DNA from: Collinsella aerofaciens
GTDB taxonomy: Bacteria > Actinomycetota > Coriobacteriia > Coriobacteriales > Coriobacteriaceae
Direction: 5' to 3'
Assembly: GCF_028209885.1 (NCBI RefSeq)
Contig: NZ_JAQLEM010000027.1
Span: forward strand, 1-30,865
Length of the DNA stretch: 30,865 nt
The translations under genes and the position numbers were made by a program. This document shows, one piece after another, positions 1 to 6,420 of this stretch. The notes under the pieces were generated by a model. That model worked only from the letters and a program-made list of their open reading frames with translations. It was not told the DNA's origin and did not search any database. Position 1 is the first letter of the stretch. Each line of letters begins with the position of its first letter.

Positions 1-2
1 TC

Positions 3-77
3 GCCAACCGCTGGAGCGACGAGCTCGCGGACGTGGCGGACAAGGTGTACACGAGGGATCTGTTTAAGCGGGACTAG
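3..77 (+). CDS. 3' end of an unidentified protein (partial)
   Basis: An open frame enters from the left edge and stops at TAG 75-77. The readable C-terminus is 24 residues and ends DLFKRD. It is charged and probably helical (WSDELADVADKVY), with GC-rich codons unlike the AT-rich genes that follow. A hairpin lies just after the stop, as expected for a gene end. The fragment is too short to name a family. Confidence 0.45.
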   Translation, partial: ANRWSDELADVADKVYTRDLFKRD

Positions 78-128
78 GGGAGAGCGGATTGCGCGGATCT
101 GCCGCAATCTAAAAACAGAAACTAAGTT

Positions 129-170
129 GAGCACGGGGTGTAACGGCTGGCGCCGATTCACCCCGTGCTC
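129..170 (+). terminator. Perfect 12-bp hairpin, probable terminator of the left-edge gene
   Basis: GAGCACGGGGTG (129-140) is perfectly complementary to CACCCCGTGCTC (159-170) across an 18-base loop. It lies about 50 bases after the stop of the left-edge gene. A smaller 7-bp hairpin (GATTGCG 87-93 with CGCAATC 103-109) precedes it. There is no clean T-run, only TGTTATT, so termination may be weak or bidirectional. Confidence 0.5.
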
Positions 171-187
171 TGTTATTCTCGCTATTT

Positions 188-200
188 ACAATAGGATTCG
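188..200 (+). repeat. Diverged copy of a 13-bp direct repeat
   Basis: ACAATAGGATTCG is a diverged form of the ACGATAGGAA(G/T)CG element found at 548-560 and 6096-6108. With 548-560 the match extends leftwards into TATTTAC. The role is unknown. Confidence 0.25.
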
Positions 201-220
201 ATGCGGCCACGGGCTCGATA

Positions 221-284
221 GCATTTTGTCATCAGGGATGACAAAATGCAGTGATTAGCTATTGTCATAGCTAATCACTGCATT
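221..284. repeat. Two overlapping perfect palindromes
   Basis: The first inverted repeat pairs GCATTTTGTCAT (221-232) with 238-249 across a 5-base loop. The second pairs the 17-base arm 245-261 with 268-284 across TTGTCA. They share bases 245-249. The loop of the second repeats the TTGTCA of the first, so the two stems compete. This could be a bidirectional terminator, a mobile palindrome or a protein-binding site; it contains no gene. Confidence 0.6.
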
Positions 285-399
285 GTTATAAATCCATGCC
301 GATGTCATCGTGGAAAATAATGCGCATAACGAGGTCTGTTAAGACATGGGTAAAGCTAGCATATGGCAGCGTCGTTGGGCGGATCTGTAGCAACAAAGC

Positions 400-429
400 G
401 GCACCGGGGCGAATGTCGGCCCCGGTGCC
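400..429. repeat. Perfect 11-bp inverted repeat (hairpin)
   Basis: GGCACCGGGGC (400-410) pairs with GCCCCGGTGCC (419-429) around an 8-base loop. The stem is very GC-rich but has no following T-run. No gene is seen in 171-590 apart from this hairpin and the palindromes at 221-284. Confidence 0.45.
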
Positions 430-547
430 CACGCACCATATCGGCGGTGTTCTTTAGCGATATTCATCAGTGCTCAAGCGCGCAAATACTCAAAGCTGAC
501 GGCGAAGGAACTTCTTGCAGAAATTAAACTGTTTCTAGGTTGTATTT

Positions 548-560
548 ACGATAGGAAGCG
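548..560 (+). repeat. Direct repeat copy near the left side of the AT-rich island
   Basis: ACGATAGGAAGCG matches ACGATAGGAATCG at 6096-6108 with one mismatch. The similarity continues as CG-x-CT. The two copies bracket the AT-rich gene cluster. Short repeats like this occur by chance, so a role as an attachment site is only a possibility. Confidence 0.3.
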
Positions 561-606
561 GCTGTAGATGAATTTTCGTTTTTAATTTTTAATGGCGGAG
601 GAGACA

Positions 607-1248
607 ATGGGTCTAATAAATCTACCTGAGTACATCTCAGCAATTGTTGCAATCATCGCGTTGCTTATTTCTTGTTACCAAGCTCGCCTCAGCAATAAAC
701 AGTCTCTATTCAATCGACGTTTAAATATATGGATAACCGTCGATAAACTCATGAGTGTTTACGTAAAAAACGCGAAGGACTTGGAACATGATGACGAACC
801 ACAAATGGATATCGACCTGCAATTTGCTTTGCTAACTAACACCACGTACTTGCAATCAATTTCAACCTCAATAAATCATGTGTTAGATGCCGACCCTCAA
901 CTTAATTTGCATTTAAAGCTTGATGAAATGAAATCGCTCGCCATGGAGGCGAGATTTTGCTTCAAAGGAAAGAGTGGAGAGGCAATTGCCGAATTCATAG
1001 AAGCTTATCAATCCCTTTTGTTTTCAATGTATCAGTATCAGATTCTATTGAATAAAATGTCTCGGAGTGCAAAGGAATATCAATGGACGCTTGAACAGGC
1101 TTCTGAAAGGTTAGATGAGCCCGATCAACGGCAAGATCTCTTTGAAAAAGAAAGCGCTCTTGCCGCATCATACAAGACTCTATGCAAGCTAAACAAGAGA
1201 GGTGTAATTCAGCGGCAAATACAACTAGCAGGCCCTATATGGCACTAA
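607..1248 (+). CDS. Hypothetical protein with one N-terminal membrane helix
   Basis: I do not recognise this 213-residue protein. Residues about 8-24 (ISAIVAIIALLISCYQA) form one hydrophobic segment. It is followed by a basic, mostly helical cytoplasmic-type domain rich in Lys, Glu, Leu and Gln, with no catalytic motif visible. ATG 607 is preferred over ATG 592 because GGAGGAG (597-603) sits a few bases before it, and the upstream ATG is itself part of that ribosome-binding region. Codon use is AT-rich like the CD-NTase and EEP genes to the right. An IS256 remnant separates it from them, so it may once have been adjacent. Small one-helix proteins of this type are common in defence islands, but that role is inference only. 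Confidence 0.65.
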   Translation: MGLINLPEYISAIVAIIALLISCYQARLSNKQSLFNRRLNIWITVDKLMSVYVKNAKDLEHDDEPQMDIDLQFALLTNTTYLQSISTSINHVLDADPQLNLHLKLDEMKSLAMEARFCFKGKSGEAIAEFIEAYQSLLFSMYQYQILLNKMSRSAKEYQWTLEQASERLDEPDQRQDLFEKESALAASYKTLCKLNKRGVIQRQIQLAGPIWH

Positions 1249-1360
1249 GAGAATTGATGGGGTTACGTGATGACTGGTAGCAGCACTCAGTTTCTACCGA
1301 TTGTCCAAACAAGCTATCTCGTGACGTAGTTTCAATTCTCCTGGTGGATCTTTTGAGGTA

Positions 1361-2351
1361 GTGTCGAGAAAGTTGGTGTAGCGCCCGCTTCGAAGCGAGT
1401 CGGCCCGGCGTCCTGGAACCTGGAACACGGTTTATATCCTATGCCGCCTCGATCCTGTCCGCAAGTTCGAGGCCCGATTCGATCATCTTCCTGGCCTCCG
1501 CCTCAAGCCGTGTCCACGTTGGCGGGACCGTCGATTCCCCGAGTACGACCGTCGTCGTAGAGCTCGTTCATCCTCACCTCGGAGGAGCAGCTGGACTCCT
1601 GCCATATCTCGTCCTGCTCGCACATGGCCGCGCTCGCGCGCCGCACCAGCGAACCCGTAGGGGGAACACCTGCACGACGCGCGACCTGCGCATTATCTCT
1701 CGGTTGGTCCTCTCCTGAACTTTGTTGTGCGCAGGCGCTTCCAGTGGGTCGGCGGATAGTCGAAGTAGGTCAGCGCGTCGGGCTCGACCCCCTCCAGTGC
1801 CGCCGCCCTCGGGCAGCAACAATCCAGCTTGTCGCACGCCGCGTGGTACATGGCCGTCACGGCGGCAGCGCCGCGCCGCGGAACACCTGCACCTTGCGGG
1901 CGCTTGTACCCGTGGCGTACATCTCGGCCACGGCGGTCACGGGGACGCGATCGACGCGCCGGTGGCGCTCGAGCACGTCCCCCGGGAAGAAGCTGCCGGA
2001 ACGCAGCTTCTGGATGCGCAGCGTCAGCGTTCCGACGCAGGTGGCGAGGGCCCTCTCCCGGTAGCCGTTTCGGCTGTTCGCCCCGCCCCCGACCAGCTGT
2101 TCGGGGGAGGCGTCCTTAACTGCGTCCACGACCTGCTCGGCGAGTCTGCGAAGCAGCTCCTGCATGTCGATGGCGCCGTCGTCGAAACGGGTCATGGCGA
2201 GCATATCCGGCGTCGGGTCTGATAAGATTTCCGTAGCGGTCTTTGTCCTTTCCCAAAACCAGTTGTTGTGGTGATTTCAGATTCTAGAACGGAGGCCGTT
2301 TTTCCTTAAACGGGCACTGGGGTGTCACCCTTACACCAACATTTTCGACGC
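1361..2351 (-). mobile_element. Internally deleted IS256-family insertion sequence
   Basis: The ends are imperfect inverted repeats. GTGTCGAGAAAGTTGGTGTA begins at 1361, and the reverse complement of the right end, read from 2351, begins GCGTCGAAAATGTTGGTGTA. The element is about 990 bp, whereas intact IS256-type elements are about 1.3-1.4 kb. The transposase lies on the minus strand, is broken and lacks its middle. No target-site duplication is obvious (left flank TTGAGGTA, right flank GATCTTCG). It is probably immobile unless a full copy elsewhere supplies transposase. Confidence 0.7.
1439..2204 (-). pseudogene. IS256-family (mutator-type) transposase, truncated and frameshifted
   Basis: Read on the minus strand from 2204, the first 115 or so codons carry typical N-terminal features of an IS256-family DDE transposase: GANSRNGYRERAL, LRIQKLRSGSFFP and the VAEMYATGTSARKVQ segment. 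The middle, including most of the catalytic region, is missing. Another frame around 1600-1750 resumes with the C-terminal NNVQERTNREI-like segment (here NKVQERTNREIMRRSRVVQ). A third stretch ends MIESGLELADRIEAA at the stop 1439-1441. At least one large internal deletion and frameshifts are therefore present, and no functional enzyme can be made. GC content is higher than in the flanking AT-rich genes. Overlapping plus-strand open frames here are shadows of it. Confidence 0.8.
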
Positions 2352-2355
2352 GATC

Positions 2356-2468
2356 TTCGGGGACCTTTCGGTCTCCGAGTCATCTACTGTTTTCTAAGCT
2401 GTTACATAAATTAAAATCGGTCCTTGAGGAATAAAAGAAGATCCTCGGGGGTCGATTTCATAAATCGA
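2356..2468 (+). promoter_or_regulatory. Structured leader RNA upstream of the CD-NTase gene, with competing hairpins
   Basis: Three stems can form in + strand RNA. The first is a 10-bp stem, 2356-2365 with 2370-2379. The second is a 17-bp uninterrupted stem, 2414-2430 with 2442-2458, around an A-rich 11-base loop and including four G-U pairs. The third is a 7-bp stem, TCGATTT 2452-2458 with AAATCGA 2462-2468. The second and third share bases 2452-2458, so they are mutually exclusive, as in an attenuator. The G-U pairs would be A-C mismatches on the other strand, which points to function as RNA in the CD-NTase direction. The region lies outside the IS end and about 130 bases before the start codon. 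Confidence 0.5.
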
Positions 2469-2595
2469 AAACCAAAACCATCCGGGCAGAAACTATCGAT
2501 CTAATATTTGAAGCAATATTTAAATTGATGTCACATAGATACATCTACTCAAATATTATTATTTATAATAGAACATACGTTTGAATTGGAGAATT

Positions 2596-3903
2596 GTGGC
2601 AAACGATACCGACTTCAAGTCTTTTCTAAAAGATATCAACCCAAGTAAATCAACTATCGAGGAAGCAAGCAGACTTCACCAGAATCTTAGGAATCACTTG
2701 AAAAATTGTGAGAGCTATAAACATATTTATATTCACAGCTATTTGTCGGGATCTTACGCTAAGCAAACGTTCATTCGCCCAAAAAAGAATTCAGATTGCT
2801 GCGATATTGACGTTGTCATCGAAACTAGTCGTTCAACAAACGATTCTCCGTCTTTTGTATTGAATGAGCTTGAAAAGGCCCTCAAACTACGCAGCTGTTA
2901 CCAAAATACGACTATTCAAAATCATTCTGTCGGTATTGATATGGCAAGTTTCCATCTTGATGTTGTGCCCTTGGTCAGAGATGAAAACGGTTTTCATAAT
3001 ATTGGATCATCTAAGGAAGGCACTTGGAAGCGAACTGATCCGAAGAAACATATTTCTTGGACAACAGAAGTTAATCAAGGGTATGAAAAAGCATATAAGC
3101 CTTTGGTGAAAATTTTTAAATGGTGGCGAAGAGAAAACTGTCCATCGAATGTCAAATATCCAAAGGGAATTACTCTTGAGAAAATGATTGCTGATAATTT
3201 ACCAGAACCGCACCTCACGATTGAAGAGCGTGTAATGCAAACAATGGCCAATTTGTCAGAAGCCTACTCAGAGGATTTAAGTTCTGGCAACACTCCATTT
3301 ATCGAAGATCCCGCATTTTGCGAAAATAACCTAGCGGAAAAGTACAAGCACAACGACTTTCTTGAGTTTTCAAATAAACTGATCGAACAACTTGATCTTC
3401 TTGCAGAAAAAGGCACTGGCAACGATATTTGGAGAACCATTCTTGGCATTAATTTCCCAGCAGGGAATGAATCGAGATCTTACGCAGCTGGAACGAGGCG
3501 AATTACACAGGAACGCGCGTTGTCCGTTACCCATAGACAAAAGCTGAAGTATCCCTTGCAATCTCAAAAACCAAATGCAACCATCACTGCAACTGCCACT
3601 CTTCCTTCGGGCAAACAAATCAATCTTCCAAATGATGGGCCGGCGGTTCCGAAAGGGTCCTCAGTGATATATAAAGTCACATACAGCCCAATTAAAGACG
3701 GGCGTGTAAGATGGCAGATCACCAATACCGGTGAAGAGGCTATGCGATGCTGTCAACGTGGGGGCTTTGAAGTTCCCAACGAAGGGAAAACTTCAAGACG
3801 AGAAGAAACAGCCTATACCGGAAAACATATCGTGCAGTGCTTTGTGGTGCGCAGAGGTTACTGTGTGCGATGGACCCGCCCGTTTTTCATTAATGTGGAG
3901 TAG
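2596..3903 (+). CDS. CD-NTase (SMODS nucleotidyltransferase) with C-terminal AGS-C-like sensor domain
   Basis: This is a predicted cGAS/DncV/OAS-like nucleotidyltransferase that would make a cyclic or linear oligonucleotide messenger after phage infection. With GTG 2596 as start (435 aa), the polymerase-beta motif GSYAKQTF lies at residues 52-59. The metal ligands are D70 and D72 (DID) and D122 (FHLDVVP). A helical middle follows to about residue 315. The last 115 or so residues are beta-rich, with RWQITNTG, RGGF, YTGKHIVQC and PFFINV, matching the AGS-C domain found at the C-terminus of some such enzymes. GTG 2596 is chosen because GGAG (2588-2591) precedes it; TTG 2581 has no ribosome site. 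It lies three bases before the membrane protein, so the two are surely co-transcribed. Codon use is AT-rich. The nucleotide product and clade cannot be read from the sequence. Confidence 0.88.
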   Translation: MANDTDFKSFLKDINPSKSTIEEASRLHQNLRNHLKNCESYKHIYIHSYLSGSYAKQTFIRPKKNSDCCDIDVVIETSRSTNDSPSFVLNELEKALKLRSCYQNTTIQNHSVGIDMASFHLDVVPLVRDENGFHNIGSSKEGTWKRTDPKKHISWTTEVNQGYEKAYKPLVKIFKWWRRENCPSNVKYPKGITLEKMIADNLPEPHLTIEERVMQTMANLSEAYSEDLSSGNTPFIEDPAFCENNLAEKYKHNDFLEFSNKLIEQLDLLAEKGTGNDIWRTILGINFPAGNESRSYAAGTRRITQERALSVTHRQKLKYPLQSQKPNATITATATLPSGKQINLPNDGPAVPKGSSVIYKVTYSPIKDGRVRWQITNTGEEAMRCCQRGGFEVPNEGKTSRREETAYTGKHIVQCFVVRRGYCVRWTRPFFINVE

Positions 3904-3906
3904 ACT

Positions 3907-4452
3907 ATGATTATAGATTTTTTAACATCGGTCTTTAACCTGTTGTCCAATATTTTTGGCTGCATAGAAACCATCTGCACGGTATTAGGGTTTGCTGCAG
4001 GTTTAGCCATATTTGTTGGCTCTTTAGCTGGTATAACCCAAGCTATGTGTAGATTCGGGCTAGCGCTATGCGCAAAGAGGATTGCCATCATTGCAGGAAG
4101 CGATGATTTTAATGATATAAAAAAGGACTTAGTCAATTCAGGGCTTATAAAAGCAAAGAATATTCAACATGTAACTAATAAACATCTTAATGAAGTTCAG
4201 TCTGCTCTCTTAGTAATTATTGTTTATGGATATCTAGAGTATGAAGAATTCAGTGCTGTTGCCCGTGGAAAAAAGACCCAGTGCGGATTAATCGTCTACT
4301 GTCCTCCTGAAAAGGGTCGGATTGACGCGCGGGGCATGAAACTACTAAGCATGATTCCATTTACTGCGCTTTGCAACTTCAGGGGACGAATGGTCAACGA
4401 CGTTCTTCTGATGATGCTATCCACGTCGTTTAAAGGAAAAGATATCAATTAG
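3907..4452 (+). CDS. Membrane-anchored Rossmann-like protein, probable CBASS effector
   Basis: This is a 181-residue protein beginning three bases after the CD-NTase stop. Residues about 3-18 are amphipathic, and about 20-46 (TVLGFAAGLAIFVGSLAG) form a strong membrane segment. The C-terminal part from about residue 57 alternates strand and helix: RIAIIAGSDD, NIQHVT, SALLVIIVYG, QCGLIVYC, FTALCNF. This gives a five-stranded alpha/beta domain reminiscent of TIR, SLOG or receiver folds. I cannot see a convincing catalytic residue; YLEYEEF after strand 3 is where a TIR-type glutamate would be expected. By position it should sense the messenger and act at the membrane, through pore formation, depolarisation or nucleotide hydrolysis. 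It does not obviously match the described two-helix SAVED, STING, beta-barrel or NUDIX CBASS effectors. Confidence 0.7.
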   Translation: MIIDFLTSVFNLLSNIFGCIETICTVLGFAAGLAIFVGSLAGITQAMCRFGLALCAKRIAIIAGSDDFNDIKKDLVNSGLIKAKNIQHVTNKHLNEVQSALLVIIVYGYLEYEEFSAVARGKKTQCGLIVYCPPEKGRIDARGMKLLSMIPFTALCNFRGRMVNDVLLMMLSTSFKGKDIN

Positions 4453-4721
4453 GGCACCATCCCCTAAACAGCCCGTATAACCAATCAACTAACGGCATAA
4501 GCTATGACGCGGAATGGCTTTCAGATCAATCGAGTATTCCACTGCGATCAATGACCCCAGTAACGCATTTCTCATTGTATGCAGCGTGAACATCTCACAA
4601 AATGTCATAAGGCAGTTCGTAATTTAACGTTTGACTTTAATAGAGCTGATTCTCTCAACATAAACTAGTATTATTGAATTAATACTAGCAAAGTTGTTCA
4701 TTCTTAAAGATTGCCTACACG
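4453..4721. other. AT-rich spacer between the CD-NTase and EEP units, with an operator-like palindrome
   Basis: No gene is visible in these 269 bases. CTAGTATTA (4665-4673) and TAATACTAG (4680-4688) form a perfect 9-bp inverted repeat around TTGAAT, 33 bases before the EEP start. This is well placed to be an operator or part of a separate promoter. TTGACT at 4631-4636 resembles a -35 box, but no -10 box at normal spacing follows. The spacing suggests that the EEP unit may have its own transcription start. Confidence 0.35.
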
Positions 4722-5510
4722 ATGAAATTTTTCTTTTGGAATATAAACAAACATGATCTTTCTGATCTTATTGTTAGTTTTATTATTACGGAAAATGTAG
4801 ATGTGGCAATTTTTGCAGAAGCTTCCGAAATGGACTTCACATCACTTCAAATTAAACTAGACGGCAATTATAGGCTTTTAGGATTTCCTGAATTTCCTGG
4901 TAAAGTGCGCTTTTTAGTAAAATCAAACACCAAAGCCTTCGAGTTCATGGATGCGCAACGTTATTCAGTTGGCACTTTTTCTCTTGGGTCGTCATTAATT
5001 AATATAGTTGGGGTTCATTTACCTGACAGATCAACTGATCCAAACGGCAGTGGTCGAGAATTAGCGGCCCGTGAAATTATGGAAGAACTAAACGAAAGGG
5101 CCTCGCGCTTCGCTCATACCTCCAATGTGATAATTGGTGATTTCAACGCATCGCCCTTCGACCACGAAATGATTAAAGCGACCAGCTTTAATGCGACGCT
5201 ATATTCAGAAGTCGCATGCCGCCTAAAAACGAAAACGTACTCGTTTCACCAATTCCCCTTTATGTATAACCCTACTATTGAATTTATTTCCGAGGCAAAT
5301 GATAACTGTGGATCATTTTATCGATCAAATGGTGCAGACACGTACTATTGGCATTGCTACGATCAGGCCATCGTAAGCCCTGATTTGTCCAAGAGAATAC
5401 TCCGCTACCGCTATCTTCGCTCTATCGGTGACACATCTCTTATTGCCAACAACTCACCCAATAAAGCCGTAAGTGATCATTTGCCTTTATTTATCGCGAT
5501 TGGAGAATAG
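4722..5510 (+). CDS. Endonuclease/exonuclease/phosphatase (EEP) family phosphodiesterase
   Basis: This 262-residue single-domain protein carries the whole EEP (DNase I-like, Mg-dependent) motif series. The motifs are WNIN at 6-9, the metal-ligand glutamate E33 in FAEASE, VGVHLPD near 105-111, GDFNASP with D140 and N142, YDQAIVSPD near 223-231, and SDHLPLF with D252 and H253. The length fits a bare catalytic domain with no signal peptide, so it is cytoplasmic. The fold hydrolyses phosphodiesters in DNA, RNA, phosphoinositides or 2'-5' oligoadenylate, and the substrate cannot be read here. It is followed after three bases by a partner gene and lies downstream of the CD-NTase pair. It may be a nuclease effector of its own system or an enzyme acting on the CD-NTase product. 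The ribosome site is weak. Confidence 0.82.
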   Translation: MKFFFWNINKHDLSDLIVSFIITENVDVAIFAEASEMDFTSLQIKLDGNYRLLGFPEFPGKVRFLVKSNTKAFEFMDAQRYSVGTFSLGSSLINIVGVHLPDRSTDPNGSGRELAAREIMEELNERASRFAHTSNVIIGDFNASPFDHEMIKATSFNATLYSEVACRLKTKTYSFHQFPFMYNPTIEFISEANDNCGSFYRSNGADTYYWHCYDQAIVSPDLSKRILRYRYLRSIGDTSLIANNSPNKAVSDHLPLFIAIGE

Positions 5511-5513
5511 AGC

Positions 5514-6050
5514 ATGGATACAGAGAATTTATGGGAAGATTTATTTACTAGCAACGATATTAATACCACCGACTCGTTCATATCAATCATCGATTCATAT
5601 GCACAAGATTTGGAATCCGCGTCAAGTAATAAGGTGCATGCTAGATTTACTCAAATTAAAATCACCGAGTCTTCGCCGTTGCAAATCTCGCAGGAATATG
5701 CCCAAACTGTTAAATCAGTTATTCAAGGTACAAAAACTGAGAAGGATCAGCTCTCACAAAAAGACGCTAATTCCTTATACGATACGAATAGATATGCATT
5801 TGACATTTACGGCGATGAATACAAATTCCGTGTGTTTACGGCAGATGTCGGCCCCGTTTATCCGGTGCGCGTCAAACCTGATAAAGATATTTGTCACGAA
5901 GTCGAAGATGACCTTGAGCGTTTTCTTGATTTGTACACCGAAACACTAAATTATTGGATAAATGATGACGAGGCAGTTCATTCCTTTTTCAAGGTAATCA
6001 TTAAAAGCCGCAAAATGCAATTCATGGTCAAACGGCTTTCAGGAGACTAA
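5514..6050 (+). CDS. Hypothetical partner of the EEP protein
   Basis: I do not recognise this 178-residue protein. It is acidic and mostly helical in the first half (many Asp, Glu, Ser). It has a beta-like centre (KFRVFTADVGPVYPVRVKP), then a helical C-terminus ending in the basic stretch KSRKMQFMVKRLSGD. No membrane segment or signal peptide is present. GGAG (5502-5505) lies inside the end of the EEP gene, and ATG 5514 follows the EEP stop by three bases, so the two are translationally coupled. An acidic partner could be an inhibitor or immunity-like regulator of the nuclease, or a specificity subunit; this is inference from position. Codon use is AT-rich like the rest of the island. Confidence 0.7.
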   Translation: MDTENLWEDLFTSNDINTTDSFISIIDSYAQDLESASSNKVHARFTQIKITESSPLQISQEYAQTVKSVIQGTKTEKDQLSQKDANSLYDTNRYAFDIYGDEYKFRVFTADVGPVYPVRVKPDKDICHEVEDDLERFLDLYTETLNYWINDDEAVHSFFKVIIKSRKMQFMVKRLSGD

Positions 6051-6420
6051 GCTGGTAAGTTAAGCACGACGTTTGCCGCCTGTACCTAAATAGCGACGAT
6101 AGGAATCGCCTCGTGAGGCGCCGCCATGAAGATATAAAGCTTGCAAGCTTCGTTGATTTGGAGACCGGGGAAGTTCGCTTAACTATGTCTAGGGCATTAG
6201 GAGAAGCGCAAAAGCAACGTGCTAGTTATTCCTGGTCCACGCTTTCATGTCCAACGTACCCCCCCATTCACCGACTGACAAAACGATTTACACCTAATTA
6301 TTGGCGATGCTCAGAGACATTTTCTTTGCTTGCGGCTTGATCTCGCTAAACTAATAGCTGCTGCTACCAGGTATTTTTCTTGAGCAGCTTCTATTGGCTC
6401 CTGCGAAGATCGGAGCGGTT
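6051..6420. other. Right boundary of the AT-rich island; possible gene fragment, otherwise empty
   Basis: Composition rises from AT-rich to GC-rich here. An open frame (stop-free 6059-6340, GTG 6113) includes HEDIKLASFVDLETGEVRL, which reads like protein. Its C-terminal half is low in credibility and there is no ribosome site, so it is at most a broken fragment. A short hairpin CGCCTC-GT-GAGGCG lies at 6107-6120. No convincing promoter for the following gene was found. Confidence 0.35.
6096..6108 (+). repeat. Direct repeat copy at the right side of the AT-rich island
   Basis: ACGATAGGAATCG differs at one position from 548-560. It lies 45 bases after the last island gene, exactly where composition changes. 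It is a candidate boundary repeat; a chance match is not excluded. Confidence 0.3.

Noticed and set aside
1624..2222. Several + strand open frames
   Set aside because: They are antisense to the decayed IS256 transposase, whose minus-strand translation is recognisable.
2581..2595. TTG 2581 as start of the CD-NTase
   Set aside because: There is no ribosome site before it, while GGAG precedes GTG 2596.
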